A DNA stretch of 64,000 nt from Mycobacterium asiaticum. GTDB lineage: Bacteria > Actinomycetota > Actinomycetes > Mycobacteriales > Mycobacteriaceae. The notes beneath the pieces are model-generated. The model was not told the origin of the DNA. It saw only the letters and a list, made by a program, of their open reading frames with translations, and did not search any database. The translations under genes and the position numbers were made by a program. This document shows positions 34,963-42,956 of the stretch, piece by piece; the stretch's first letter is position 1, and each line of letters starts with the position of its first letter. The stretch is taken from positions 88,419-152,418 of the forward strand of contig NZ_LZLS01000191.1 in assembly GCF_001673365.1 (NCBI RefSeq). The letters are read 5' to 3'.

Positions 34963-35802
34963 TCAGCCGAGCAACGCGCCGCGCAGCCTCGTGACGTCCG
35001 CCGCGGTGATTCCCGCTTCACGCAGGTAACCGTCCAGCGATCCGAAGGACTCGTCGATCGTCCGCCATGCGGCCGAGAGGTACTCGGCGCGGACACCGAG
35101 CACCCCGTCGGACAACCGCGCCTTGGTGAAAGTGATCACTTCCGGTGTCAGCTCGACGTCGGGGCGCTGCGCGATCATGTCGGTGATCCGGTCGCGCAGC
35201 TGCGGCACGGCATCGTTGCTGCGCAGGTAGTCGGCCACGATGACGTCGCGATCCATACCCACCGCTTCCAGCACGGTGGCAATTACGAAGCCGGTGCGGT
35301 CCTTGCCCGCGAAACAGTGGGTGAGCACCGGACGCCCGGCGGCCAGCAGGGTGAATACCCGGTGTACCGCGCGTTGTGCTCCGTTGCGCGTAGGGAATTC
35401 GCGGTACTCGTCGGTCATGTACCGCACGGCGTTGGCCTCGATCGCCTCGTCGGATTCGTCGGATTCGCCGTTGGTGAGCAGTCGCTTGAACGCGGTCTCG
35501 TGCGGTGCCTCGTCTGGGTCGTCGCTCTCGGCTTGATTGCCGGAGTCATCGGCTAAGTCGGGGAAGGGCAGCAAGTGGACGTCGACGCCGTCGGGCACCT
35601 GGCCCGGACCCCGGCGGTTGAGTTCGCGGGTGGAACGCAGATCGGCGACATCGGTGATGCCGAGCCGGCGCAGGACGGCGCGGCCGTCGTCGTCCAGGTT
35701 GCTCAGCTCGCTGGACCGGAACAGTCGGCCGGGACGCAGCGCCGCCGCGCCGTCGGCAACGTCACGAAAGTTCCACGCGCCCGGCAGTTCTCGGTCAGCC
35801 AT
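34963..35802 (-). CDS. ptpB: Protein-tyrosine/lipid phosphatase PtpB
   Basis: A 279-residue phosphatase (called ptbB in M. tuberculosis, Rv0153c). The start MADRELPGAWNFRDVADG and the P-loop HCFAGKDRTGF (HCX5R, nucleophile Cys163, Arg169) are nearly identical to the M. tuberculosis protein as I remember it. That enzyme is secreted and dephosphorylates host phosphotyrosine, phosphoserine and phosphoinositides. An acidic region at 82-122 (SGNQAESDDPDEAP, NGESDESDEA) is longer here than I recall. The ATG at 35802 overlaps the fadE2 stop by 8 bases, so they form one transcript. A longer frame upstream is only the shadow of fadE2. Confidence 0.93.
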   Translation of the reverse strand: MADRELPGAWNFRDVADGAAALRPGRLFRSSELSNLDDDGRAVLRRLGITDVADLRSTRELNRRGPGQVPDGVDVHLLPFPDLADDSGNQAESDDPDEAPHETAFKRLLTNGESDESDEAIEANAVRYMTDEYREFPTRNGAQRAVHRVFTLLAAGRPVLTHCFAGKDRTGFVIATVLEAVGMDRDVIVADYLRSNDAVPQLRDRITDMIAQRPDVELTPEVITFTKARLSDGVLGVRAEYLSAAWRTIDESFGSLDGYLREAGITAADVTRLRGALLG

Positions 35803-37027
35803 GACGGGTGACCGCGGCTGCGAGCCCGGACTGCTCCCGGCCCAACTCGGTGCGGGCGATGGTGCGCATGTGCACCTCGTCGGGACCGTCGAAGATCCGC
35901 ATCGCGCGGTGCCAGCCATACAACCGGGCCAGCACGGTATCGTCGCTGACCCCGGCGGCGCCGTGCACCTGGATGGCGCGGTCGATGACGTCGCAAGCCA
36001 CCTGCGGGGCCACGGCCTTGATCTGCGACACCAGCAGATGCGCGGCCCTGTTGCCATGCTGGTCGATCGTCCACGCCGCCTTCTCGCACAGCAGCCTGGC
36101 TTGGTCAATCTCGTTGCGGGACTTGGCAACTGCGTGTTGCACCAAGCCCTGGTCGGCGAGCGGACGACCAAACGCGATGCGGTTGTTGGCGCGGTTCACC
36201 ATCAGGGCCAGCGCTCGTTCCGCTCCGCCCAACGCGCGCATGCAGTGGTGGATGCGGCCAGGCCCCAGCCGCGCTTGGGCGATGGCGAAGCCGGCCCCTT
36301 CCTCACCGAGCAGGTTGGTGGCCGGCACCCGCACGTTGTCGTAGATGATCTCGCAGTGTCCGTGCTGGTCCTGCCAGCCGAACACGCCAGTGGAGCGGAC
36401 GACGGTCACACCCGGGGTGTCCATCGGCACCAGGACCATCGACTGCTGCTGGTGGCTGGCCGCATCGGGGTTAGTGCGACCCATCACGATCAGGATCTTG
36501 CAGCGCGGGTCCGCGGCACCGGAGGTCCACCATTTGCGGCCGTTGATTACGTAGTCGGAGCCGTCGCGCACGATGGAGGTTTCGATGTTGCGGGCGTCGC
36601 TGCTGGCCACCGCGGGCTCGGTCATCGAAAAAGCGCTGCGGATCTCGCCGTTGAGCAGCGGTTCCAGCCAGTCCTTGCGCTGCTGCTCGGTGGCGAACAG
36701 GTGCAACGTCTCCATGTTGCCGGTGTCTGGCGCCGCACAGTTGAGCGCTTCAGGCGCGATCTCCAGGCTCCAACCGGTCAACTCGGCCAGCGGGGCGTAT
36801 TCCAGGTTGGTCAGCCCAGATTCGTCCGGCAGGAACAGGTTCCACAGGCCACGCTCTTTGGCTTTGACCTTCAGTTCCTCGATCACCGGCGGAACGGAGT
36901 GGTCACCGGGACCGGCCTGGTGGCGGTACTTGTCGTAGTCGGCCTCGGCGGGAAAGACGTGTTCCGTCATGAAGTCGGACAACCGCTGGTGGTAGTCGCT
37001 GGCTTTGGCAGACATTGCGAAGTCCAT
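35795..37027 (-). CDS. fadE2: Acyl-CoA dehydrogenase FadE2
   Basis: A 410-residue acyl-CoA dehydrogenase. Landmarks are SAFSMTEPAVASSDARNIET, the WWTSGAADPRCKILIVMGRTN strand region, RLGPGRIHHCMR and the C-terminal IQVHGAAGVSDD with DEVHMRTIAR. FAD-dependent oxidation of an acyl-CoA to the enoyl-CoA; the family with this signature (ACAD10/11-like) can act on unusual acyl chains. Start: ATG 37027 (after GGCGGG) or ATG 37015. It overlaps ptpB and corresponds to Rv0154c. Upstream lies a large inverted repeat. Confidence 0.92.
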   Translation of the reverse strand: MDFAMSAKASDYHQRLSDFMTEHVFPAEADYDKYRHQAGPGDHSVPPVIEELKVKAKERGLWNLFLPDESGLTNLEYAPLAELTGWSLEIAPEALNCAAPDTGNMETLHLFATEQQRKDWLEPLLNGEIRSAFSMTEPAVASSDARNIETSIVRDGSDYVINGRKWWTSGAADPRCKILIVMGRTNPDAASHQQQSMVLVPMDTPGVTVVRSTGVFGWQDQHGHCEIIYDNVRVPATNLLGEEGAGFAIAQARLGPGRIHHCMRALGGAERALALMVNRANNRIAFGRPLADQGLVQHAVAKSRNEIDQARLLCEKAAWTIDQHGNRAAHLLVSQIKAVAPQVACDVIDRAIQVHGAAGVSDDTVLARLYGWHRAMRIFDGPDEVHMRTIARTELGREQSGLAAAVTRHG

Positions 37028-37059
37028 GCCCGCCACGATATGACAGCGGTCGCCACTCC

Positions 37060-37123
37060 CCGCGAGCAGACGCAGAATCGCACGTGGGAGCGCTCTGTAG
37101 TGCGATTGTGTGTCTGCTCGCGG
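37060..37123. repeat. 23-bp inverted repeat in the fadE2 divergent promoter region
   Basis: The left arm (37060-37082) begins CCGCGAGCAGACGCAG and ends AATCGCA; the right arm (37101-37123) is its complement with few mismatches (TGCGATT, then GTGTGTCTGCTCGCGG). The loop is 18 nt. It sits 33 bases upstream of fadE2 and 12 bases before the NTF2-like gene on the other strand, so it lies in a promoter region, not at gene ends. The CGAGCAGACGC core is one I remember as recurrent in mycobacterial intergenic DNA. Confidence 0.75.
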
Positions 37124-37135
37124 TAGAAAAGAGGG

Positions 37136-37588
37136 ATGCCTGCGCCGTTGCCGCCCTTCACGCACGAAACCGCGCTGCAGAAGGTTCAAGCCGCCGAAAA
37201 CGCTTGGAACACTTGCGACCCCGAACGGGTCAGCCTGGCCTACACCGTCGACTCGCGGTGGCGGAACCGCGACGAGCACGTCGTGGGCAGAGCGGAAATA
37301 GTCGCGTTCCTTACCCGCAAGTGGCAGCGCGAACTCGACTATTCACTACGCAAGGGTTTGTGGAGTTTCCACGACAACCGCATCGCCGTGCGGTTCCAAT
37401 ACGAATGCCACGACCGGACCGGCCAGTGGTTCCGAAGCTACGGCAATGAATTGTGGGAGTTTGACGCCGAAGGGCTGATGGCGAGGCGGGAGGCCAGCAT
37501 TAACGACGTCCCGATCGCCGAATCCGAGCGCCGATTATTCGGCCCCCGCCCCGCGGACGAGCACGGCCGGGACTTTCCGCTTTGGTGA
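37136..37588 (+). CDS. DUF1348 family, NTF2-like protein
   Basis: A 150-residue protein of the nuclear-transport-factor-2-like fold. The motif WRNRDEHVVGRAEIVAFLTRKW and the block DNRIAVRFQYECHDRTGQW are typical of DUF1348. Biochemical function is not established for the family. It is divergent from fadE2 across the inverted repeat. In M. tuberculosis I remember the transhydrogenase genes pntAa-pntAb-pntB at this place; they are absent here. Confidence 0.85.
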   Translation: MPAPLPPFTHETALQKVQAAENAWNTCDPERVSLAYTVDSRWRNRDEHVVGRAEIVAFLTRKWQRELDYSLRKGLWSFHDNRIAVRFQYECHDRTGQWFRSYGNELWEFDAEGLMARREASINDVPIAESERRLFGPRPADEHGRDFPLW

Positions 37589-37600
37589 AGCTGTGGTGAT

Positions 37601-37726
37601 CTAGACGGGCGGGTAACCCGGCGGCGGGTAGCCGTTGCCGGACTCGACACCGCGCAAGCCCCAGGTGAGATAGCTGAAGAAGAACTCGATCTCGTCGCTT
37701 CCGTCGTAGTCAGGACTCGGGTCCAT
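37601..37726 (-). CDS. 41-residue conserved small protein (Rv0157A-like)
   Basis: A small protein starting at ATG 37726 after GAGGTGGAG. It reads acidic at the N-terminus (MDPSPDYDGSDEIEFF), then a short hydrophobic stretch FFFSYLTWGLRG and a Pro/Tyr-rich end GYPPPGYPPV. I remember a similar short gene Rv0157A just before Rv0158, which supports it being real. The upstream extension of the frame has no start signal. Possibly membrane-associated; function unknown. Confidence 0.65.
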   Translation of the reverse strand: MDPSPDYDGSDEIEFFFSYLTWGLRGVESGNGYPPPGYPPV

Positions 37727-37830
37727 TGCTCCACCTCTCGACTGATGATCGACTCGCGACTGGCGCTGCTTAATCGAGTCTAGTCCTATCCGGGTCGGGG
37801 CGACAGGCGCGGTCTTGCATAAACTGTCCA

Positions 37831-37851
37831 ACTAGTTGATTGATAATTAGT
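37831..37851. promoter_or_regulatory. Candidate operator before the Rv0158-like TetR gene
   Basis: An imperfect dyad ACTAGTTGA-TTG-ATAATTAGT in an A/T-rich patch lies 51 bases upstream of the TetR start at 37903 and overlaps the perfect palindrome CAACTAGTTG (37829-37838). It is the only A/T-rich spot in the gap between the small gene and the regulator, so it may also be the promoter. Confidence 0.4.
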
Positions 37852-37902
37852 CGTGTCGGGGGTCGGCCGGGCCCCTACCGACAGTGACGTAAGTGAGAAC
37901 AG

Positions 37903-38526
37903 ATGGCATCCGGAAATGGCCTGACGCGCCGGGAGGAACTGCTAGCTGTCGCCACCAAACTGTTCGCGGCCCGCGGCTATCACGGCACCCGGATGGACGA
38001 CGTCGCCGACGTCATCGGGTTGAACAAGGCGACGGTGTATCACTACTACGCCAGCAAAGCGTTGATTTTGTTCGACATTTACCGCCAGGCCGCCGAGGGC
38101 ACTCTGGCCGCCGTGCACGACGACCCGTCCTGGACCGCACGCGAGGCGCTCTACCAGTACACCGTGCGATTGTTGACGGGTATCGCCAGTGACCCCGAGC
38201 GTGCTGCTGTCTATTTCCAGGAGCAGCCCTACATCACCGAGTGGTTCACCAGCGAACAGGTTGCCGAGGTTCGGGAGAAAGAAGCTCAGGTCTACCAATA
38301 CGTGCACGGCCTCATCGACCGGGGCATCGCCAGCGGCGAGTTTTTCCAGTGCGACTCGCACGTGGTGGCGCTGGGATACATCGGGATGACCCTGGGCAGT
38401 TACCGATGGTTGCGACCGAGTGGACGCCGCACCGCAAAGGAGATTGCGGCCGAGTTCAGCACGGCGCTGCTGCGCGGACTGATTCGCGACGAGACGGTCC
38501 GCTCGACCAGTCCGCTGGGACCTTAA
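37903..38526 (+). CDS. TetR family regulator (Rv0158-like)
   Basis: A 207-residue regulator. N-terminus LTRREELLAVATKLFAARGY; helix-turn-helix at about 30-52 (VADVIGLNKATVYHYYASK); C-terminal domain of the TetR_C_33/KstR2-like type with RWLRPSGRRTAKEIAAEFSTALLRGL. KstR2-type regulators sense acyl-CoA esters of steroid or fatty acid degradation, so an acyl-CoA ligand is possible. It converges on the PE-PPE gene. Order and size match Rv0158. Confidence 0.88.
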   Translation: MASGNGLTRREELLAVATKLFAARGYHGTRMDDVADVIGLNKATVYHYYASKALILFDIYRQAAEGTLAAVHDDPSWTAREALYQYTVRLLTGIASDPERAAVYFQEQPYITEWFTSEQVAEVREKEAQVYQYVHGLIDRGIASGEFFQCDSHVVALGYIGMTLGSYRWLRPSGRRTAKEIAAEFSTALLRGLIRDETVRSTSPLGP

Positions 38527-38532
38527 CTGCGC

Positions 38533-39993
38533 TCAGTTGAAGATCGGCGGGATGATGTGCAGCACGTCCCCGAGCGCACCTGACAGGGTGGAAAGTAGCG
38601 TCACCGGGGGTTGGCTGAGCTGCGGGCCGAGGTAGAAGTTCAAGCCCGGGTTGGTGGACGGGACCCAGGGGTAGCTGTCCGGGAAGTACTCAGGTCCCCA
38701 GAGACCCGCCTGCACACCGATCTCCACTGCGGCGCCGTAGGGCGCCTGCAGCAGACCCTTGCCCAGGTAATACCCGACGTTCCAGGGGTTCGGAATGTTG
38801 ATCAGCCCGGCGGGGGTGGGCAGATCGGCATATCCGTAATCGGAGTAGCCCAGGTCGACCATCACCCGCAGCGGCGGCTGCAACAAGTCGGCAAACACCG
38901 GGCCGGCATAGGGGATGTCGCGGATCGGCTGCAGCAGCGGCAGATCCTGCGTCATGAACATGAAGTAGTCGGTGTTGCCGGTGTAGCCGGGTGACGTCGG
39001 CAACGGGACGGCGGTGTTCGCTAACAACGCGGGGTACTGGTTGTGCACGTAGAAGTAGCCCATCACCGCATTGATGTCGGCCAGGATGTTGGTCGGGTAT
39101 TGCGGCGCGTGCGCGATGCCGTCGTACTGGGCGGTGAAGATCTGGGTCGGGTAAGGGTTGCTGGCCGGGGTGGCGCCGTTGAACGACACGTCCAGGATGG
39201 GGATGTAGAAGCCTGGGAAGCGGGACAGCAGACCGCCATTGGGGTTGTTGCCGGCGGCCGCCATGATGAAGGACAGGTCGGGCTGATAAGGCGAACCGGC
39301 CGCCATAAGCGCCAGGATTTCGTTGTTGATGATCGAGGCGCTCTGCGAGTAACCGAACGCCACCACTTGGTTGCCGTTGGTGATTTGGGTATGGATCGCG
39401 TTCTGCAGGGCGGCGACGCCCTTGGCGACGGACTGGTTGTAGGTCATGTTGCCGAGGTCGGGTGTGATCGGCCAGAACTGCTCGGGTGTGGGCAGGCCCG
39501 TCGGGATATAGCCGGGGAAAAGCTTCTGGATCCAGTTCTTTTGGATGTCGGCGATGTACTCGGCGAAGGGCAGCGGGTTGCCGGTGCCACCCATGATCAA
39601 GGCGATTCCGGCCGCCGGTAAAGCAGCCCCCGAGGCCGCCGAAACGCCGCCCCCGAGCAGTGACTGGACCGGAGCGTTGATCGCATTGGTCGCGCTCGCC
39701 AGAGCCGCGTTGGCGGCGAATTCGGCTTGCGCATAAGCGCTTCCGGCAGCCGTGAGCGCCCGGGTGAACTCGGTTTGGAACGCCGCCGCCTGCCGGATGA
39801 CGGCCTGCGATTCTTCGCCGTAGGCGCTGAAGAACCTGGCGATCGCCGCGGAAACCTCGTCTTGCGCGGCAGCCACCAGGCCCGATGTCCGGCCAGCGGC
39901 GGCCGTGTTGGCAGCGTGGATCGCAGCGGCAATCCCGTCGACTTCGGTCGCCGCTGCGGCCAGCGTCTCAGGGGTGGTGAAAACGTAAGACAT
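38533..39993 (-). CDS. PE protein with PE-PPE hydrolase domain (PE3/PE4-like)
   Basis: A 486-residue protein from ATG 39993 (MSYVFTTPETL). PE domain 1-95 with YAQAE (87-91); PE-PPE domain with MGGTGNPLPF and nucleophile GYSQS (Ser216). The tail after the hydrolase domain is shorter than in the other four copies. Position between Rv0158 and Rv0161 equivalents matches PE3/PE4 (Rv0159c/Rv0160c), so here one gene stands for two. Probably an exported envelope hydrolase. Confidence 0.9.
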   Translation of the reverse strand: MSYVFTTPETLAAAATEVDGIAAAIHAANTAAAGRTSGLVAAAQDEVSAAIARFFSAYGEESQAVIRQAAAFQTEFTRALTAAGSAYAQAEFAANAALASATNAINAPVQSLLGGGVSAASGAALPAAGIALIMGGTGNPLPFAEYIADIQKNWIQKLFPGYIPTGLPTPEQFWPITPDLGNMTYNQSVAKGVAALQNAIHTQITNGNQVVAFGYSQSASIINNEILALMAAGSPYQPDLSFIMAAAGNNPNGGLLSRFPGFYIPILDVSFNGATPASNPYPTQIFTAQYDGIAHAPQYPTNILADINAVMGYFYVHNQYPALLANTAVPLPTSPGYTGNTDYFMFMTQDLPLLQPIRDIPYAGPVFADLLQPPLRVMVDLGYSDYGYADLPTPAGLINIPNPWNVGYYLGKGLLQAPYGAAVEIGVQAGLWGPEYFPDSYPWVPSTNPGLNFYLGPQLSQPPVTLLSTLSGALGDVLHIIPPIFN

Positions 39994-40101
39994 CTCCCCG
40001 TCCTTCCCCGCCATTCGTAACCGCGGGTATTAGGTAATGATCAGAGGGTAGAACGGTTGTGTCGCGAATTCCGGTGTTTGAACAAGCTTCTTACTCGGGA
40101 G

Positions 40102-41007
40102 TTAGATAGCGGCTCGAAGGTGCTTGTCGAGGAACGCGATCTGGTCGGTGATGACCCGTTCGAAAGCATCGTCGACGTAGATGGCGAAGTGCCCTTCGGG
40201 GTACGTCTTGATCTCGCCGCGTGGAGCTTTCGAGGCATACCGCAGTGTCGGACCGGCTGGTGCCACCGAGTCGGTTTCGCATACGCAGAACAGGATCGGG
40301 CAGGAGATTTTTGCGGTGCTGCGGCCCGGACGGTAGAGCAGGACTTTCATCCCGATGCGCGCAGCTACCTCGTTGGGCAATTCAACCCCGTCCGGGACCA
40401 GTCGTAGATATCCGTCGTAGGCATCCGGCGCCGTCATCAACGCCACCTCGCCCGGCCTGCCCGCCGTCGGGATCATCACCGGAGGCTTGCCGCGCCGGGC
40501 CGCGATGATGTCGCGTACAGCGAGCGTTGTGACTCGCGTGGCGGTCACCGGGTTGATCGCTCCGATCGAGGCCAGGCCGTCGGTGAACGGGCATTGCGCT
40601 ACGGCCGCGGCGATGCCCGGCAGCCGTGCCGCCGAGGCGATCACGTGACCACCACCAAAAGAGGTGCCCCACAATGCGATTCGATTGGAGTCGATACCGG
40701 GCAGGGTGCGTGCGTAGTCGACGGCGGCAGCCCAGTCGTCGAGCTGCTGCTCGATGTCGAGTAGCTGGCGAGGCTGACCCTCGCTATCACCGAAGTGGCG
40801 GTAGTCGAACACCAGGCAGGCGTAACCCGCCGCGCTGAATCGTTCGGCGTACGCGTCGAGTCGCATAGTGCGCACCGCGCCCAAGCCGTGCGCCATCACG
40901 ATGACCGGAACCTCGCCGCCCGCGTCGGCATCGCCGACGGGGCGGTACAGCCAAGCGCTGATCTGGTCGGTCCCAGAGGTGAATCGCACATCCTCGCGCT
41001 GCGCCAT
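40102..41007 (-). CDS. Alpha/beta hydrolase, serine esterase/peptidase type
   Basis: About 301 residues from ATG 41007 (MAQREDVRF); the frame extends 33 bases upstream. The oxyanion region is VMAHGLGAVRTMRLD, the nucleophile motif GTSFGGGH (GxSxG), the acid Asp in CETDSVAP and the base His in PEGHFAIY. It resembles dienelactone-hydrolase or acetyl-xylan-esterase-like proteins. Substrate unknown. It is divergent, across 87 bases, from the reductase-SDR-oxidase operon, with which it may share control. Confidence 0.85.
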   Translation of the reverse strand: MAQREDVRFTSGTDQISAWLYRPVGDADAGGEVPVIVMAHGLGAVRTMRLDAYAERFSAAGYACLVFDYRHFGDSEGQPRQLLDIEQQLDDWAAAVDYARTLPGIDSNRIALWGTSFGGGHVIASAARLPGIAAAVAQCPFTDGLASIGAINPVTATRVTTLAVRDIIAARRGKPPVMIPTAGRPGEVALMTAPDAYDGYLRLVPDGVELPNEVAARIGMKVLLYRPGRSTAKISCPILFCVCETDSVAPAGPTLRYASKAPRGEIKTYPEGHFAIYVDDAFERVITDQIAFLDKHLRAAI

Positions 41008-41094
41008 AGCGCAACCATAGTGCCGCTTTAGCACCGACAAAATTATGGACTAGTGTCTAGAAAAATCGCAGCGTTGCGGGGATGGAGGACACTC

Positions 41095-42189
41095 ATGGCG
41101 ATTCGCGTCGCCCATGTGGGCACCGGAAATGTCGGTGGACTGGCCCTCGCTCAACTCATCGCGAACCCTCAATTCGAACTGACCGGGGTGTGTGTCTCGA
41201 CACCGGAAAAGCTGGGCCGCGACGCCGGCGAACTGTGCGGGGTCGGGCTGGACCACCGAATCGAAACCGGCATCAAAGCCGTCGACGACCTCGATGCCGT
41301 GTTGGCTACCAAGCCGGACTGCGTCGTCTACTGCGCAATGGGGGACACCCGACTGCCCGATGCGATGGCCGACGTGATGCGCATCCTGGCTGCCGGCAGC
41401 AATGTCGTCGGGTCGTCGCCCGGACTGTTGCAATATCCGTGGGGCGTGATGCCGGACAAATATATCGACCGAGTGGAAAAGGCCGCGCAGCAAGGTAATT
41501 CAAGCATCTTCATCACCGGTGTTGATCCCGGATTCATCAACGACTTGCTGCCGTTCGCATTGTCTGGCACCTGCCAGCGAATCGAGCAGGTGCGGTGCAT
41601 GGAGATTCACGACTACTCCAGCTATGACGGCCAAGAGGTCATGTACTACATGGGTTTTGCTCGTCCGCTGGACGAGGTGCCGATGCTGTTGCAGCCCGGC
41701 GTACTCAGCATCGCCTGGGGCACGGCGATCCGTCAGCTGGCGGCCGGCCTGGGTATTGAGGTCGACGAGATCACCGAGTCCTACCAGCGTGAGCCGGCAC
41801 CCGAGGACTTCGACATCGCCGTGGGCCACGTGGCCAAAGGCACTCTGGCGGTGCTGCAATTCGAGATCCGCGGCATGGTCAACGGACACCCGGCGATCGT
41901 CATCGAACACATCACCCGGCTGCGGCCCGATCTGCGACCCGACCTGCCCCAGCCCGCCGCGGGCGACGGCTCCTACCGCATCGAGATCACCGGCGAGCCG
42001 TCCTACGCGGTCGACATCATCCCGCAGAGCCGAAAAGGCGACCACAACCACGCGGCCATCGCCGGCGCGGCCGGTCGGATTGTGAACTCCATTCCCGCCG
42101 TCGTCGCCGCGCCACCAGGCATCCGGTCCACGCTGGATCTGCCCCTAATCGCCGGAAAAGGGCTCTTTACGCCAACGGTTGCCAGCTAA
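41095..42189 (+). CDS. Dihydrodipicolinate-reductase-like NAD(P)-binding oxidoreductase
   Basis: A 364-residue protein with the N-terminal Rossmann motif VAHVGTGNVGG and the SSPGLLQYP and GVDPGF region seen in DapB-like proteins and 2,4-diaminopentanoate dehydrogenases. It is longer than DapB and acts on an unknown substrate, probably not in lysine synthesis. ATG 41095 has GGAGG ideally placed; the longer frame from 41053 is not needed. A short CTAGTGTCTAG element is at 41050-41060. It is followed after 17 bases by an SDR gene. Confidence 0.85.
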   Translation: MAIRVAHVGTGNVGGLALAQLIANPQFELTGVCVSTPEKLGRDAGELCGVGLDHRIETGIKAVDDLDAVLATKPDCVVYCAMGDTRLPDAMADVMRILAAGSNVVGSSPGLLQYPWGVMPDKYIDRVEKAAQQGNSSIFITGVDPGFINDLLPFALSGTCQRIEQVRCMEIHDYSSYDGQEVMYYMGFARPLDEVPMLLQPGVLSIAWGTAIRQLAAGLGIEVDEITESYQREPAPEDFDIAVGHVAKGTLAVLQFEIRGMVNGHPAIVIEHITRLRPDLRPDLPQPAAGDGSYRIEITGEPSYAVDIIPQSRKGDHNHAAIAGAAGRIVNSIPAVVAAPPGIRSTLDLPLIAGKGLFTPTVAS

Positions 42190-42206
42190 ACGGAAAGGAG
42201 CCCTCA

Positions 42207-42956
42207 GTGGGCCGAGTACAAGGCAAAGTCGCACTCATCAGTGGCGGCGCCCGAGGAATGGGTGCCGAGGACGCACGATTGCTGGTCGCCGAAGGCGCCA
42301 AGGTGGTGGTCGGTGACATCCGCGACGACGAGGGCCGGGCGCTGGTCTCTGAGCTTGGTGACGCCGCGCGCTACGTCCACCTCGACGTTACCCAGGCCGA
42401 TCAGTGGGAAGCCGCCGTCGCCGCCGCCACCGGAGAATTCGGAAAGCTCGACGTGCTGGTCAACAACGCCGGCATCGTCGCGGCCGGACCCTTGCGTGAA
42501 TTTCGAATGGACAAGTGGCAGAAGGTGATTGACGTCAACTTGACTGGCACTTTCCTGGGTATGCGAGCGGCCGTCGACCCGATGACCGAGGCCGGCGGCG
42601 GCTCCATCATCAACGTGTCGTCGATCGAGGGGATCCGCGGTGCGCCGATGGTGCACCCCTATGTTGCGTCCAAGTGGGCGGTTCGCGGCATCACGAAGTC
42701 GGCGGCTCTGGAACTCGCGCCGTTGAACATTCGGGTGAACTCGCTGCACCCCGGATTCATCCGTACCCCGATGACCGCCCACCTGCCCGAGGACATGGTC
42801 ACCATTCCGTTGGGCCGGCCCGCCGAGGCGCGCGAGGTCGCGACCTTCGTCGTATTCCTCGCCAGCGACGACGCGTCCTACGCCACGGGGAGCGAGTTCA
42901 TCATGGACGGCGGCCTGGTGACCGACGTGCCGCACAAGGACTTCAGCGCTGGATGA
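42207..42956 (+). CDS. Short-chain dehydrogenase, FabG3/20-beta-HSD-like
   Basis: A 249-residue SDR starting at GTG 42207. The cofactor motif is SGGARGMGAE, NNAG at about 85-88, Ser in NVSSIEG and YxxxK as YVASK. GKVALISGGARGMGAEDAR, YVHLDVTQADQWEAAV and the C-terminal AHKDF-like end (PHKDFSAG) closely resemble FabG3 (Rv2002), a 3-alpha/20-beta-hydroxysteroid dehydrogenase, as I remember it. It likely oxidises or reduces a ring or side-chain alcohol. Its TGA overlaps the start of the next gene. Confidence 0.9.
   Translation: MGRVQGKVALISGGARGMGAEDARLLVAEGAKVVVGDIRDDEGRALVSELGDAARYVHLDVTQADQWEAAVAAATGEFGKLDVLVNNAGIVAAGPLREFRMDKWQKVIDVNLTGTFLGMRAAVDPMTEAGGGSIINVSSIEGIRGAPMVHPYVASKWAVRGITKSAALELAPLNIRVNSLHPGFIRTPMTAHLPEDMVTIPLGRPAEAREVATFVVFLASDDASYATGSEFIMDGGLVTDVPHKDFSAG

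Noticed and set aside
34963..36171. 402-codon version of ptpB
   Set aside because: The N-terminal extension lies wholly inside fadE2; the conserved start MADRELPGAW is at 35802.
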